Below, piece after piece: positions 13,101 to 28,100 of a DNA stretch of 64,000 nt. The position numbers and the translations under genes are program-made. Numbering within the stretch: the first letter of the stretch is position 1; the number at the start of each line of letters is the position of its first letter. This DNA is from Lepisosteus oculatus. Taxonomy: Eukaryota; Chordata; Actinopteri; Semionotiformes; Lepisosteidae. Below the pieces are notes generated by a model. It was not told the origin of the DNA. It ran no database searches and saw only the letters and a program-made list of their open reading frames with translations. The DNA is taken from NCBI RefSeq assembly GCF_040954835.1, contig NC_090698.1:21449501-21513500 (forward strand), written 5' to 3'.

Positions 13101-16100
13101 CTTCTTAAAACAACAGAGGTGGGGTTTGAATTCTGAGATGTTTTGTTTGTGTTGCAGGCCTTCTGTGAGGAGCTGGAGACAATGATCCAAGACCAGCTGA
13201 AGAAGGGCAAGAACCCTACAAGCTTGCTAGCCTTGCAGCAGATTGCAGACTTCATGAATACTAGCATGCCCAGCATTTATCCAGCCACTCCACAGGGTGG
13301 GATGGCAGCCCTCAATATGAGTGAGTAGAACTTAACAGTGATGACCTGAACATCAGAGCCGGAGAAAGCATTCTCCCGTGCTGCCTGGCAGGTCCCTCTG
13401 CTTCATACTTCTCATTGGGCTCAGTTTTTTCAGAAGGACGAATCCACAGTTTGATCATTTTTAAATAACGCAAAGATAAAAAGCTTCGTGACCTCTTGTG
13501 TAAATACAGAATTTTCTAGTTATTTACTGTTGTTGAAAGGTGCAGGATTTTTACATCTACATTATCCAAGCATGATGTCAATTTTCGGTGTGAACTCCAA
13601 ATCCAGCTCAGTAGCAGAGTGGATAGTTATAACTTGTAGTTATGAGGCCGTGCTGATATTTACAGGTTTAGGGATGGTGACTCCAGTCAATGACCTGCGG
13701 GGCTCCGACTCCATTGCTTACGAGAAGGGCGAGAAGCTGCTTCGTTGTAAGCTGGCTGCCTTCTACCGCCTCACTGACCTGTTTGGGTGGTCTCAACTGA
13801 TTTACAACCACTTAACGGTAAGCACTTACTGTAGCTAGGTAATTATAAATACGTATCTGGAAATTTCTGGACGATTCCCAAGTTGTCATTGCCAATGAGA
13901 TTTTCTAATATCTTGTTTCAGCTAAAAATCACTTGAACTCCTTCTATTAACAAAATATTTTTCACTCATTCACAACAGTCATATAACACAGTTATGGTCA
14001 TTTTCTTTCAATTAAGTTGGTTCAAATCATAATGTTTCTTTCTGTGACATCGTATGAACTTGGACAGTTAATTTGTACAATGTTGCATGAATTTCAGAAG
14101 GTTTCCTGCGGTCTTCCTGGAGGACATTGGCTCGCAGTGTTTAATTTGATCTTTGCAGTTGCATTATCTATAAGGAGATCTGTGGAGTTCATGACTGAAG
14201 TTTTACTGCGGCAGTTCTCGGTTGCTATGGCATGCCTGTAAAGAAGAAACTATTATGCTTCTTTTTTTAGTGTGTTTTTCGTGTCAGTGATTTTTGGTGG
14301 TTGCCATAGAATCGCAGAATACTAGAGCTTCTGTGTAACTAAGCTTAGACATGCATACGTGCTAAAGAATATGTCGGACACATCCAGGTCCCTCCAACAC
14401 CGCTTGATTTGAAGGGACAAGCAACTTAATGACTGGATGAACCCCCCTTAGGTTTTTAGGTTTTTATTGCCATTATTACATAAGGAAAGGGCTATTCAGC
14501 AAAACGTTTCTAATTGGTATCTTCTAACATAATTAATATTTATTAAATACCCATGATGGAAAGTGGCCTCATTGCATTCTTTATTCATTGCCCATACTTG
14601 TTGAAGGTTGTTACCCAAAGTGCCTACCACAGGTCACGTGAAATATTTTAAACACCGTGCTGTTTAGCTGTTGTGCAACAGGTCAATTTTGCCTTCAGCC
14701 ATTGAAGTCTTTTTGTTTAATCCATGTGATTGTTTAGTAATTCTTGAATGCAGTGTGAGAATGCAGTGAGAAAAGGAAACGTAATAAAACATATTTTTAC
14801 CATTTCAGATCTTGCCATTTTTTTGTAAACTCTATTTCAAACATCTTAAAGCTTAATTTTGATAAATCCCAGTAGTTTCTCAATTTTGTAATGAAGTTTG
14901 GTAACCTATTCCTTGCATTGTTAATTGTGTTATATGTGTTTTCTAATATCGGTGCAGAGTTTCCAAATACATTTTACACTCACTGAATTAATCTAAACTG
15001 AACTTACTGTAAGTGTTCACCCTTATTTCTTGCCCTTTAAACTTTGAAAACCTAGGCAATGGGAATCATTGTTTTTTCCCTTGTTGAATACTGGCAAAAG
15101 TTTGCATGTTTTTTTTTTTTACAGGTCAGGCTGAATTCAGAGCAAGAGCGTTTCCTGATTGTGCCATTTGGGCTTCTGTACAGTGAAGTCACTGCCTCTA
15201 ACCTGGTACGCTGCCTTTTCTATATTAGAACCATTTAAGAAGGAAGCTCTTCAGTGAACACCAGGGTGGAGATGACAACAGAATTTCATTCATTGGTGTT
15301 TCAGTTTCCATTTGTTGTCTTAAGAATGCTTTAGGTACTGTAGGTTTATGTAATATATATACATATTTCTAGTTTTATATCTGTCTGAAAACTAGATACT
15401 GGTCATTGTAGTCTGTGCTGCTACTTGATTTTATGTCATCTTTTTTAATTTAAATGAAAAAGTTTGTTTTTTTAGGTACTGAAATAAGAAGTGCTTTAGG
15501 GACATTGTTATGATTTGGCATTTGTTCTTAAATGGTAAATCTTTGCCACTTCTGTTGTATGGGTTGTATGAATTCTGTGAAACCGTAGTGAATTATAGTT
15601 CAAAATGTTCAAAATATCCCCAGATGTTCCTGGTGTTTGGTTTGATTGTAGACTTGGCAGGGCATTTTGTAAAACCCTTGTGTTTTTATAACTTAAATGC
15701 ATTTTGTAATTCTAGGTTAAAATAAACCTGCAAGGGGAAATTGTTGACCGTGGGAGCACTAACCTGGGTGTTAATCAAGCAGGATTCACCTTGCACTCTG
15801 CCATCTACTCCGCCCGGCCCGACATCAAGTGTGTCGTACACATCCACACACCTGCTGGGGCCGCGGTACGTCTCAAATGTTGTTTGGGTTTTGACCCTGA
15901 ATTAACTGGCTACATGTGATAAGACGCATAGGCCTCACATCTTATCAGCCTTGTCCTTGCTGTGTTGCAGGTGTCAGCCATGAAGTGCGGCCTGTTGCCC
16001 ATCTCCCCAGAAGCTCTTGCCCTGGGGGAGGTGGCCTATCATGATTACCATGGGATCCTGGTCAATGAGGAGGAGAATGTGCTAATACAGAAAAATCTAG

Positions 16101-19100
16101 GACCTAAGAGCAAGGTATTTCAGAATAAAGGAAATCATCCTCAATGGCCTGAGTTCAGTGAACACAGTGTTTCAGCTTTAGTAAGGGCACCTCCCCTGGA
16201 CTGAAACAGAAGCAAAAAGTATTTATGGAGACAATGGTGGTTAGGAATGGATTGGCTTTGTTTAATAAAAAATAGTGTTTTAGGTCCTGATATCCTGAAC
16301 TTGGAAACTGGTTCTTTCTCCAAACCACAAAGCACTAACTAAAGTTTTAGTGCTCTGCAGTGGTGATCAGTTGTATTCAGATTTACCATCCATTAATATG
16401 TTCTTATTTAAAGGAGATTCTTCTTTAAGAGGAGTGATTGACTGGAGTTAGTCATGCACCAGGACGAAAACTCTGGATGGTTTTATGTGTTTACTAAAAG
16501 GATGGCAATATTACATAATTGTTACATTATTATAACTGTTTTTTTTCATTTTTTTCTATTGCAGGTTCTTATCTTGAGAAATCATGGCCTGGTGTCAGTT
16601 GGAGAAACAGTAGAAGAAGCTTTTTATTACATTCACAACCTGGTCAGAGCTTGTGAGATACAGGTAGAAGCAACGATGTTATCCCTTGGAAATCTGTTGA
16701 TAATTACCATCATTTCTATTAGTTATTTTTGACAGGAGTAAGTTTATATAGCAGAGTTACCATCTTGTAGCCTGACTGAAGTGGAAGACATTAAAGGAAA
16801 ATGAAGTTGCTGTAACTGGTTTTGGTTGTCCAGTAGGTGGCACTTTTGTCTCTGGACAAGAATTTCTAAACTAGTGCCCCAGTTTGGTAACTGAGGAAAG
16901 AACAATAGAAGCTTCTTCATTAAAGATCTCCTGGCACATTTAGAAACAGTAGCACTGGTAATTTGGTGTACTTTATTTTAGTCTGGCTTACACAAGTCTC
17001 ACTTGTCTGCTTGAGCTGTTGCATAGCGTGATCTATAGTAATGTAAAGTTAATATTAAGCAAAAACATTAATGCTTTTAAGGAAATTTTTTTTTTTGTCA
17101 ACAGTAAAAGATTGTGGAATTGCCCCTTAAAGTCTCAGTATACTAGGTGAAGAATAAAGCTGGGCTGCAAGCTGTCAAAAGGAATAGTTAAAATGTTTGT
17201 CTATGTTATGTGAGCGTTCCGTTCCTTGCCAGGAGCTATAATATTTACTGTATCGTTAAAACTCCCATGGTTTCACTGTCTGTACTTATGTAGGTCTGAA
17301 AGTGGTAGTACTTTCTGTGAGGTTGCCTGGTAACCATTGATATTGTAGCATGTCAGTATACTGTAATATTGTATTATCCAACTTTTGTAGACAATAACTG
17401 ATTATCTCTAATGTTTGGTTTGCATTATATAAGCATTTTTACTTTGTTTCCAAATGTACTTATGTTGTTGAAATCAACATGAAATGTCTAGAGCAGGTTA
17501 TCAAATGCTCTCACAGAAAGCAACCTTTAAGAGAAGAAAAAAGGTTTGTAAGTACCTTGTTTTCTTTTCACATCCCTGAGCAGAAGATCCTTCCAGACAA
17601 AGTGGTTGAGTGTAAGTGCTGATGTTGTTGACAGGTGCGCACTCTGGCCAGCGCAGGAGGGCCCGATAACCTGGTAATGCTGGACCCTGGGAAGTACAAA
17701 GCCAAGCCCCACTTCTCTGAGTCTGCCTCCGACACGAATGCCTCTCATCCTAAGTGGCAGGTTGGAGAACAGGAGTTTGAGGCACTCATGAGAATGTTGG
17801 ATAACCTGGTAAGACTTTTTGGGGGTTATACTTCATGTTTCTGTGATTTTAAAATGTCGACTTCTCATATATCAGTTAAAAAAAGTTAAAAAAACAAAGG
17901 GTGAAAATTACATGAATTGGACAGAACATTCGTCTCTATTCTCAAATACACCATCAGATTGTTAATTGCAGACTTTGGAGAAGGGTCAGTCGTGAATAAA
18001 CTGAAAATTCTGAGAGGGCAATCACAAACCAAGACAAAATGCCAGTGCTAAAGTTTGAAATTGATTAGGCTTCATTTCTATTGCTTCTTTGAACAAACTA
18101 TCCAAAATTCCAGGAATTCATGAGTGTTACAAAAATGTTTACCCAAAGATCTGTCATGATGTCTGAAAGATTAACAGCTGTATTTAACAGTTTTTCTTAC
18201 AGGTCTTACACTTTCAAATATTTGTTCATGACACAAAAATAATTGTGCCATGTATTAAGGCCATTCTATAACTAATTTCTGTCTTTTTCTCTCCAGGGGT
18301 ACAGAACTGGCTACCCTTACCGGTGCCCTTCTCTGCGTGACAAAACAAAAAAATACAGTGATGTAGAGATCCCTCCCTCTGCAATGGGTTACTCCTTTGC
18401 AGAGGACAGTGACTCAGGTGCTCGCTCCCCTCTCAAGCACAGCTTTCAGAGGCAGCAGCGAGAGAAGACAAGGTGGCTGAACTCGGGCCGGGGGGATGAT
18501 ACCTCTGAAGAAGGCCCCAATGACGGTAGCCCCAAGTCGAAGACTAAGGTGTGGACGAACGTTACACACGATCACGTGAAACCCTTGCTGCAGTCTCTCT
18601 CGTCCGGTGTCTGCGTGCCAAGCTGTATTACCAACTGCTTGGTCTGTGCCTACCTTATTGTTCATAGTTAGACCGTACAGCTACTTTGGGCAGCTGGCTG
18701 GCTCTTGAAGGCTCTGGGGATGTTAACTAGCAATCTTCTGCAAATCTTGCCTGTCGCTTCCAAAAGAATTCAGTAGCTTCCCTCTGCCTTCTATCTTATT
18801 CCGTCTCTTACTTGCTATCAGTACTTTTGTCTGTCAAATCTTTACAGAAAGCAAAAACTGCTTAAGACAGCTTTTCTTGCTAATGATGCTGTTTCATATC
18901 AATTACAGCTTTCCTTTTTGTGTACATTATGCAGGTTTAATCTATGTCTCTTTGGGAAATGACAGATTCATTAAAAACTCCTTTGGTACTAATTTTAAGA
19001 GCGTTCTTTCCTTTGCATTGACCTGTGTTTTTACTAATCCTACTATGTCCCTTAAGCAGTTTATAATCTTTTTCTTTCCTTTTTTAACCCTTTTAACAGA

Positions 19101-22100
19101 ACACGTCTTTGAAATCCCTAAAGCCTTTACGTGCCCATTCCCAGCTGCCCGCTGCATGAAATGTTGCATGCGTGCAGATGACATTGTGAATGCTTTCCTG
19201 GAGAACTCTCAGGGTGTGGCATAACTGAAGACTAGCCATGGCCTGCAGCAGATGCCTAGTGATTGACTCTCCAGAACAGCACTGTTCTTTTTACCTGTGC
19301 TGTTCATAATCCCAATAATTCCCCTGAGCTTTCTTTAATTAATGATAGGTGTGTTTAAAATGACAAAAACAAAACAAAAAATCTATTCTGACAGATGAAG
19401 TTATATAATTAGAATGGCACTCTGGGGAGTGTTTCTGACTGTCGGTACGAAAACCCAGTTCAGTTTCAGTATACAGTAGTATGGCTTGTAGGAAACTAGG
19501 AACCATTTCCATTCTGTCTGCATACCCCTATTTGGAGCCACAACTGTGCTGTCGCAAAGACATGTCAGGCTGTTTGTGTCTGAAATCTAATGTAACCATC
19601 AGTGTGACCAAATTTGGTATCCTTAAGGGAAATTTGTACTAGATGTACAACAAGAAAAATCTAAACGAGGAAGTAAACATTGCAACTTTTAGAAACAAAA
19701 CTAAAGGAAGGTAATATAAAGTGCATTTTTAGCTGGCGTGCATTATAGTCAAAATCAAGATTAGTGTCACTCAGGTTTTAAATCATCCAGCACATTTAAC
19801 AAGTAACCATTTAGAGTCTGTTAGATTGATTTTATCCACTTTTGAGAATGCACTGACAATATGAAGAAGTGAATATAAATGTTAAAATGGTTGAAAGAAC
19901 AATAATGCCAGAGGAAGATAACAGACCTTTCAAACAGGTTCACAGCTTTTGCTGTTGCTGGGTTTTCTCCTGACTATGTTGCCCTGACCAAAAATCCCTC
20001 TTAACATTGGCTAGGTCTTTACCTTTTAAGCCACACAGGACAGCTAATTGAACTGTTTGCCTTTTATGGAGCCTTCCCTAATGTAGCATGCAGTTTATTT
20101 TCAGACATTGTTTGGTCTTCCCTAGTTTGTCATTCCTTCATCTTGTAGCCATTCTTTCATTCACTTCTGCTGCTCTGACCACTACTTTCTGTTGTCAGCT
20201 GGCGTGAACCTGATGAAAGAAAAGCTCAAGATTTGGAGCCTTTTGTTTGAAGGCTAAATTCTTAGAGTCACAGCCTGCTTATAATTTTAATGCCCGTCCC
20301 TCCTACCTTCTGGCCTGTGTTTTCTCAGGTCATTTAGCTCCTGTTTTAAGTTTCCTTTTAAACAACAATATGTGCATTTCTTAAAGTTTTACCAGGCATG
20401 AACGATTTGTTTTAAATTCTTAAATTTTTTGACTCTCCAAAACAAGTCTAGTGGAAAAGTGGGAGTGTTTTGTTGTGAGAGAAGAGGTAATCAGTGAGTA
20501 TTTCATGTCTACATGTACATTCCATGTTCCCTTTTAGCGCCACATTTTTAAATTTTTACTTTTAATTTTGCAATTAACTTGCTGTGTTAAAACATCGTAT
20601 AATAACTCTGAACTAATAGCATACAGTATGCAATATTTTAAAGGCCTTGTTTTAACAGTATGTGCTGTTTGAAAATTGTTTCATATTTAGATTTTAGGAT
20701 TGCATTAAAACATCGCACTTACTGTTACAGACATGCCTTCATAAGGACATCTCACTTGTATTAAGACAAAAAATGTTAAAGGAATTTATTTTACCTGAGC
20801 TGAGCATTACCAGTGTTAAAGAATGACTAAATTAACAAAACATTTTAACATCGCACGAATATAATAATTTTAAGACAGATTCTATATCGGAATATTTGGA
20901 AGACATTTACATTTAATGTGTGCAACAAAGAGCCTTAAGCCACAGAAAATGTTCAGAAATAAGCCTAAACGTTTAAAGAATATTAACATTAACTGTTAGG
21001 CAGAATTTAGTCTACTGATCTTCATTTTAAATATAATTATAGATCTAACCATTTTGTACCATCTCTTGTACCAGACTTCATAAAAAGTATTAAATCTTAT
21101 ACCTTCATCTAAATGTTTTAGGCAAGTAGCCCACGTAAAAAAAAAAAGTGGTTTCAAGATGAATGTTTATTTTGGTGTTGTAAAATAGTCTAATGACATG
21201 CAACTTTGGTGATGCCCGCTCATGCATTGCTTTTATATTGCTCTTTCATGTAGCTTCAAAGCCAGTGATATCGCCTCACCTTCCATGGACACCTCATCTT
21301 ATGCTTTCAGTTGGCTTTTGTGTTTGATGTTTTCTAGAGCGATTATCAATGATGATAAAGACTAGTCTAATGGGCCAGCTGTCTGTCCTGTTCCTATTTT
21401 GCTACTTTAGTGATTAAATAGGTAAATCTTAGCACTGCCCCTAAAACGTCTTGTGAACTTACTGTGTGGAATGAGACATGAACTGTTAGGGTACTCACTG
21501 TGAGCAGCTTATAAGGTTGACTTAGATCAGCTAGTGTGAAGTCAGGAGAATTATATAAACTTTTCACACCTAGAAGGAGGCTCTACAGCCAAAATATTGT
21601 TTCTCCTTTCCATATTAAGCATGGAATTTGCCTGTATGTGTTCCATGTATAAATCTATTATAAACTGTATTTTACATATTATGGTGAATGAAAACCAAAC
21701 TCTTTAGAATACATCTGAACTATTTTTCAAAGTAATTCACCAACATAGTTTTTCTTCCAGCACCCAGTGAGAAAAGCTACTTAATACAGCTTTCTCCCTC
21801 TAAAAAGCTGATAATTTTATTTCATAAGCAATGGTTTTTGTCAACATTTTAATGACTCAAAGATTATTTAAAATAGTCTAGATTATTAGATTAGTTAAAT
21901 TTAGTTAACTCTTAGATTAGATAACCGATCAGATAATAATCCTGTTACTAGTGCAATTTTGGAAAAATATTTTTTTTATTCAATTTCTTCATGGTGCTGG
22001 TAAATGCATGCAGTAGTATTAATGATTTTTGTACAAGGTAGGTTATTAAATATGAATGGTAAAAGTCCGAAGCTGCCTAATATTTTGCAAGTGTGTCCAC

Positions 22101-25100
22101 CTTAATTTATTCTATATGAAGAGATATAGTACATATAGCAAGAACATAAAAATAATCTCTGCAGTGTTTTACCTTGTGTTAGGCTGAAAAATAAGGCTGT
22201 ACTATCTGTAAGTGACTAAAATGTTGGTAGTGGTCAATTAAAATCCCAAACTGTATGATGCTTATCAGTGAGTGGAGCAGTCATTTTTTTTAATCATTGA
22301 CTTTATGATGTTTCTTAAGAAATATTTCTTAAATTAGCACATACTGTACATGTCAGTTTATCTTTAGTAATGAGAGTCTGACTCTGCAAGTATCTGCAGA
22401 CACTTTTGTATTTTCATGTACAGTTCCAAAAGCATATCTGACCACAAGGGTGATGGTACAAAAAAAGATTAAACCGCTTCAAAAAGGTAAGAAAACTAAC
22501 TGGATAGCCTTTTTTTGAAGGGATAGAGACAAGGGTGGGGCTGTCACTAGGCTATGAAATTGAAGACCATAATAGTGTCAAATGCCAAATCCCCTTTTCA
22601 CTGGAACGTGTTACTACTGCAGTGGTATTACGAAAGAAAGGTGTAACTATTGTTATCACCAAAGTAGAACTGGAACATTTCTGTCTTTCCTTTTGTGAAA
22701 AAAATTATTGTAGTAGGTGATTGTAGTAGAACGAATCATGAGTTTTCATTGACGTGTCTGAAAAAAAAATCAATTTTCCCCTTTTGGTATTTCTGGAGTT
22801 GAGATTAACTAAAGGTGTATCAGAATTAACAGCAAAGCAACTTTGCAGATCACTTACATATCTGCGTTATTTAAATTGCATAAGCGTGGTGTAAAGCAGT
22901 TTGAACAGTGCTCAGCTTTCTGCTCTGTTCTATCATTCACTTGTTGAAAAAGGTGATGATAAGGGTTTAGTTTTGATTCTTGTAAAAATAAAGTATAGCA
23001 CCACCAAAGAATTTAAATGTTTGAGGACCTAATGTTGATGTACCAGCTGAACCAGGAATAAGCAACCACAATTAAGATTGACAAAACATACCAGTGTAGA
23101 GTTCAGCATTTTGGTTTGTTTTTAACACTACTGCACTTCATAAAATGTATAAGTAAATTAAAAAGATTTAATGTCCAGGTCCTTTTAGCTTTAAATTGCA
23201 TCATCATTGGTTTGCTGCTCTTCTTGTACATAGTCTTTTCAAGATGCATGACATATTGTGGAGTATAGCTTGTGTGCCTTGTTTTGTTCCAGTGTGTTTA
23301 TTTTGCAATGAATTTTAATCTCTGTCATGGTATTACAGTGGACTAAAGAAGAAGGACTCCGACAGGCGGTTGCTGCCAATCAGTTTGTCCCACTGAACAC
23401 TAACCCCAAAGAGGTCCAGGAGATGAGAAACAAGGTCTGGTATTGTCACCGAGAAAAAAAAACACGCTGTCTTTCGGCAGCCTTGGAAAAGCGCAGTGCT
23501 TCCCCTGCTGAGCTTCTGAGCATCTCTAGTCGGTCTTACAGCGTGCACCCTGTCCTATTTGCCGGAGAAGATACCACTTTAAATCAAACTGTAGAAAGGT
23601 GAAGGAGTTGGAGGTCTCCAATGAAAGGTGCCTTGTTGGCAAGTGCAGTACATACAGTGTACTGTATTTTGAAATTTGATGAGCCCAAAAGGGGCACATT
23701 GATTGTCAATCATGGCCATTATATCTATAAATACATTTTGCTAAGACTACAAAATAATAGACTCTAAATTATGTTGCCTGTAAGGTGCCAAATGTTGGGA
23801 GCCTCCTCCTCAATTCAGAGCTGTGGAAGGTCTGAGTATCAGTAATCTTCAGGGAAATAAACTCCTGTTCAATGCTGGTTTAATCCATTTCAGAATATAT
23901 TAGCTATAGTAGTTGAAGAAATTGTACAGGGCAGAAAGCCATATACAGTATACATGTATAGAGAGAAAATTTAGCTTGCTGTCTTTCTCCTTGATTAATT
24001 CCAAATCATTAACCAATTACTGCAAACTAATGTACATAAGCATGTAATTGTTAAACCTGAAGGTTCTGAAAATGCTTTGCAACAGGAGTCTTGTATACAT
24101 TTCTGGCTGCCCGAGCTAAAAACTTAAGATCTGGTTTTTCGGTTATCTCAAATTTGGAATAAAAACAAGATTTGTACTTCTGTGTGATCTTGTTCCTGCA
24201 GCATCTTGCCATATCTGTTTGATGTAACCTGATGGTTCTAGACAAGTATAGTATTACTCCAGTGGAGCAAAACTTTAGTCGAGTGACAGACTACAACTGT
24301 AAGACATGAAATGTAACAGGGTCTTGTTTGTCCATGACACATGAATAATAAATGCATCAGGGACTTGATTGGCCTGGTATCTTTGTGTTAGGCCACAAGT
24401 CAGTGTTGATCCTGAAAGTATGTGAAACCTAGCGAGGTGCATTTTTAAATACCTCTTAAGAAACTCCAACAGAACCCAAGATCACAGATAATCATTGAAA
24501 GACACGTGGAAGGTTTACACTTTAAATATTACCTCTAAGATTATCACTTGCAAACAAGTTTCCAAAAAGAGTTACGTGTTGTTGTGGGCAGTGGGACGCA
24601 GTCAGGTCAGGTGCTCCCTCATCAGCTGAAATGCATGCAAGTGTCATGGAGTAAATTTGTAGAAATCATCCCACACGGATGTTCCAGAGTGTCACCTGAA
24701 ATGATGTTGCAATCTAAGCAGTGCTGCTTGGTAGTGGCTGATGTCCCTGTACACCTCCACCACACCCCATTCCTCAGGTTACTCATCTGGATTAAGGTCA
24801 GACTCTAAAGTAGTCCAGTTGATAACATTGATCTCATCTTGATCCACATAGCCTTGAAAGTCTTGCTGTGTGGAAATGAGATGACATCTGAACTTTTGTT
24901 GCTTTAATAATAGTTATGCCGCAGGTCTGGTCTCAAATCGCTGTTGACGCAATGCCATGCAGCGAGCTTACAATGAGCTTTCTTTCCCTAAGCCACAGTG
25001 TTATTCCAGTATGATTAAAGAACCCGTGTGCCTTCTACACATGATTGCATCACCCTTGCACGCTTAAACTCACAAGCACACCTTTCTACTTATTGTCACA

Positions 25101-28100
25101 GTTCACTTGGTAGGTAATGAGGAGTAGAAAAATGTTACAAGAGTACTGACATTTCTACAGTCCTTTCACAGCCTCTGATCATTGTTGAGCAGTTTAATTA
25201 GTTTTTGTGGACTGAATTAGGTGTGAAAACGCTTCTTGACTTTCTAAAGTTTATTTAATCTGAATTTTCATTTAGATCCGTGAACAGAATTTGCAAGACA
25301 TCAAAACCGCAGGACCTCAGTCCCAGGTTTTGACTGGAGCCGTTGTTGATCGCAGCTACGTCCAGGTGAGCCTCTTGTCAGGCCGTAAAACCAGCATTTT
25401 TTATGCCTTTTGACATTTGGTTTTCCGTAACTACAGCCCAATAGTAATTGTAAAATTATTCTTTGACTGCAGAGAGTTACAATCTGGCAGGTAAGTGTTA
25501 GAGGTAACCACATGCTGTGCCACTACCTCTGCAACAAGAGACAGATTGTGTCCCTCTTTTTGTTGGTTTAGTGAGCTTTTTTTTATAAGCTGAGCTTTAA
25601 ATGAGCAGCTACAGCATGTCAAACGAACACATTGCTCTTGGTCAATGTGAGCATTGAATCTGCATGTGTGACATTCAGCTTTTGTGTCCCCCATTGTTTT
25701 GTTAAATTTCATTTACTACTTAGAAGTCTAACTTCTTAAAATGTGTTCTGATGATTGGTGCTTTTGAGTGAGTGGCTTTAGGATTCTGGCCTTGTTTTAT
25801 CCATGTGTTGGCTTCTGAAGTTACTATGGCACTTCTGTTGCCATATTGTCCTGTGTTGAGGAGTGTTTTGTTCTCAGAACAGTTTCCCTTACCCATATAA
25901 ATAAAGGCATGTTGTTTTATTCTGCAATTTAGAAATGGCAGAATAACCTAAATATATGCAAAGAAGTTTAATTGTGCATTGAGAGAAGCTCTGATATTTA
26001 CATAATTATCTATTTTTTTCCACGTAGCATGTAATACAGCTTAAAGTAGACTTTAAACTGCCCATAACCTAGATTAAAAAGACAGAACAAAATCAACTTT
26101 TTTCCTCAAACTCCATTGCAGGTCGTACTTTACAAAATTCTTGAACATTGATTTACATGTCCAATTATAAGACCATTGTGAAGCCTTATTTTATTTTTTG
26201 CTTTTAGAAAGTAATTATTTTAATTATATTTGGGGAGTTTTTTAACTTTTCTTTTTTATGTTCACATTTATTTTATGATTAGACATTGTCATATGCTACA
26301 GAATAATGAAACAAATTAGTTACAAGTAGGTAGTTTTACTAAAATAGTTTTCTTCAAGCATTGCATAAAGCTCAGAGTAAAATAACATGTCTTTACAACA
26401 TTTGTGGTTTGTCAGATCTGTCCTTGAAGCTGTTTTACAAAAGCTATCACACCAGGACAATGAAATAGAAATCCAGACCTCTTGCACATGGTTTGCAGCT
26501 GTATAACCCCACTTGGAATCCAGCTCACTTGTCTTGAATGGCCTAAATAATCACACCACTACAAAAACTAAATAGAAAGGCAGTCAGGGTGAAAGACTGG
26601 TTAGTTTGTTTCACCCAAACAGTGACTTTCGTCATAAGCGATTCTGAAGATTTTTTACTAACCAGGACACTAGAATGTAGTAAAATGAGCAACAGTTGTG
26701 CCATTCCTGATTAAGATGATGTTGGACTGTCATGTTATGAAGCTTTCCAGAGAACACCCATCTAACCCTAACTTGAGAGGAGTGGAAGGGAGTAGGGACC
26801 GCTCGTATGATGGAATGAGACCTCTGGCCTAGGGTGCTGCAAGTTTCACAGGGGGGATATTCATACCATCCTATCTCTCAGCAACTTTATGGTTTTTGTT
26901 GCTGTTCTGTTAGTTTTCATGAGTGAGTTTTTAGTCACTGAGGGTTTTAAATTCTTTATGAAAGCTGCAGACTTTGGTTTTTCACCACTAATAATATAGA
27001 TTATTAAAAAAAAAACATTTGGGGTATTTCGACAGATGTGAGTGATAAAAAGTTATTTGACTCATTACATTAGTAGCAGTCAGTGTTGGGCAGTTGCCAT
27101 GTTTGGTTTTCTGGTGCTCCAGTTCAGTACAGTAGCATAATGCATTAAGTGCCCCATCCCTTTCACTGCAAGTTATTCACCTCCTACCGAAAAAAACGTT
27201 TTCCAAAATGGCAATGCCATTGGCAATCAGAGAGGCAGTATTTACATTATCAGACAATCTCAGAAATCCCCGAACTATTTACTAATAAGTGAGGTTGAAA
27301 AATAATCCTCTTTTACTGCTGTGAAAATAGCATGAACACTATATCACTAGTAAAGCTAGAGAACCAAACAGTTGATGTTGGCATCTGTAACTGAGTGCAT
27401 GTGAAAATTAGTCATCATGGTTCACAGTCTGTGAAGTACGACTAGGTACTGTCTCTGTTTAAACAAAAAATAGAGGGACTATGAAATATGCGTTATACAT
27501 CACCATGCAATTCTGCTACTGTTTAATTTTCTGATCTTTATTTTGTCTCATGTTTGTAAATTAGTTTTAAAAAATCCATTCTGGCACTGTCAAGATGTTA
27601 GTTTCTGCCCAAGCAGTGGTGCCCAGCTTGCTCAAGACTCCCAGGGGCGAACTGAGGGTTAGATAGCCTGGGTTTTCCTATCTCCTGTCTCCCCTGGTGA
27701 CGTCCGTTAGGTGCACTTTCCTCCTCCAGTCAGTGGTCTTGTATGGTGCTGCACAGCTTGTAGTGTCAGAAGCCACATGGCTAGATGGTTGTGTGTATCA
27801 GAGAAGGCTATCTGTGCTTTCTCGTTCTCCCCATGTGGGCAAAGGGAAGTTAATGCAAAGACAAAACAGGTGATTTCAAATTGGGTATACTGTATAAGAA
27901 GGATTTCTATTCAGTGCATCAGGGGTGTATGTTTAATTTCACTAAAATTTACTAGAGAAGCTTGTCTCCAAACCACAGCCAACAAGATGGAAAGTAGCAA
28001 CTCTCCATTCCCAGAGATAGACTTAAGATAACTAATAATGCTGAGAAATCACTTGAAAGCAAAGGCACTGCAATTTATAAGTTGTGAAGTTAACAGTTCC

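Larger units (their letters stand above)
13321..18296 (+). other. add1 introns between coding exons 2 and 9
   Basis: The introns are 13321-13665, 13818-15124, 15206-15715, 15866-15970, 16115-16564, 16664-17634 and 17809-18296. An RFX X-box-like motif lies at 17322-17334. Nothing else is recognised. Confidence 0.85.

Noticed and set aside
18877..19224. 115-codon open frame with a possible ttttaacag acceptor near 19100
   Set aside because: The translation matches nothing known in adducins. It ends in a stop with no obvious poly(A) signal close by, so it is not called as an exon.
23435..23602. Read-through of exon 10 ([15 protein letters not shown]...)
   Set aside because: It continues past a good donor, diverges at once from adducin, and exon 11 joins in frame without it.
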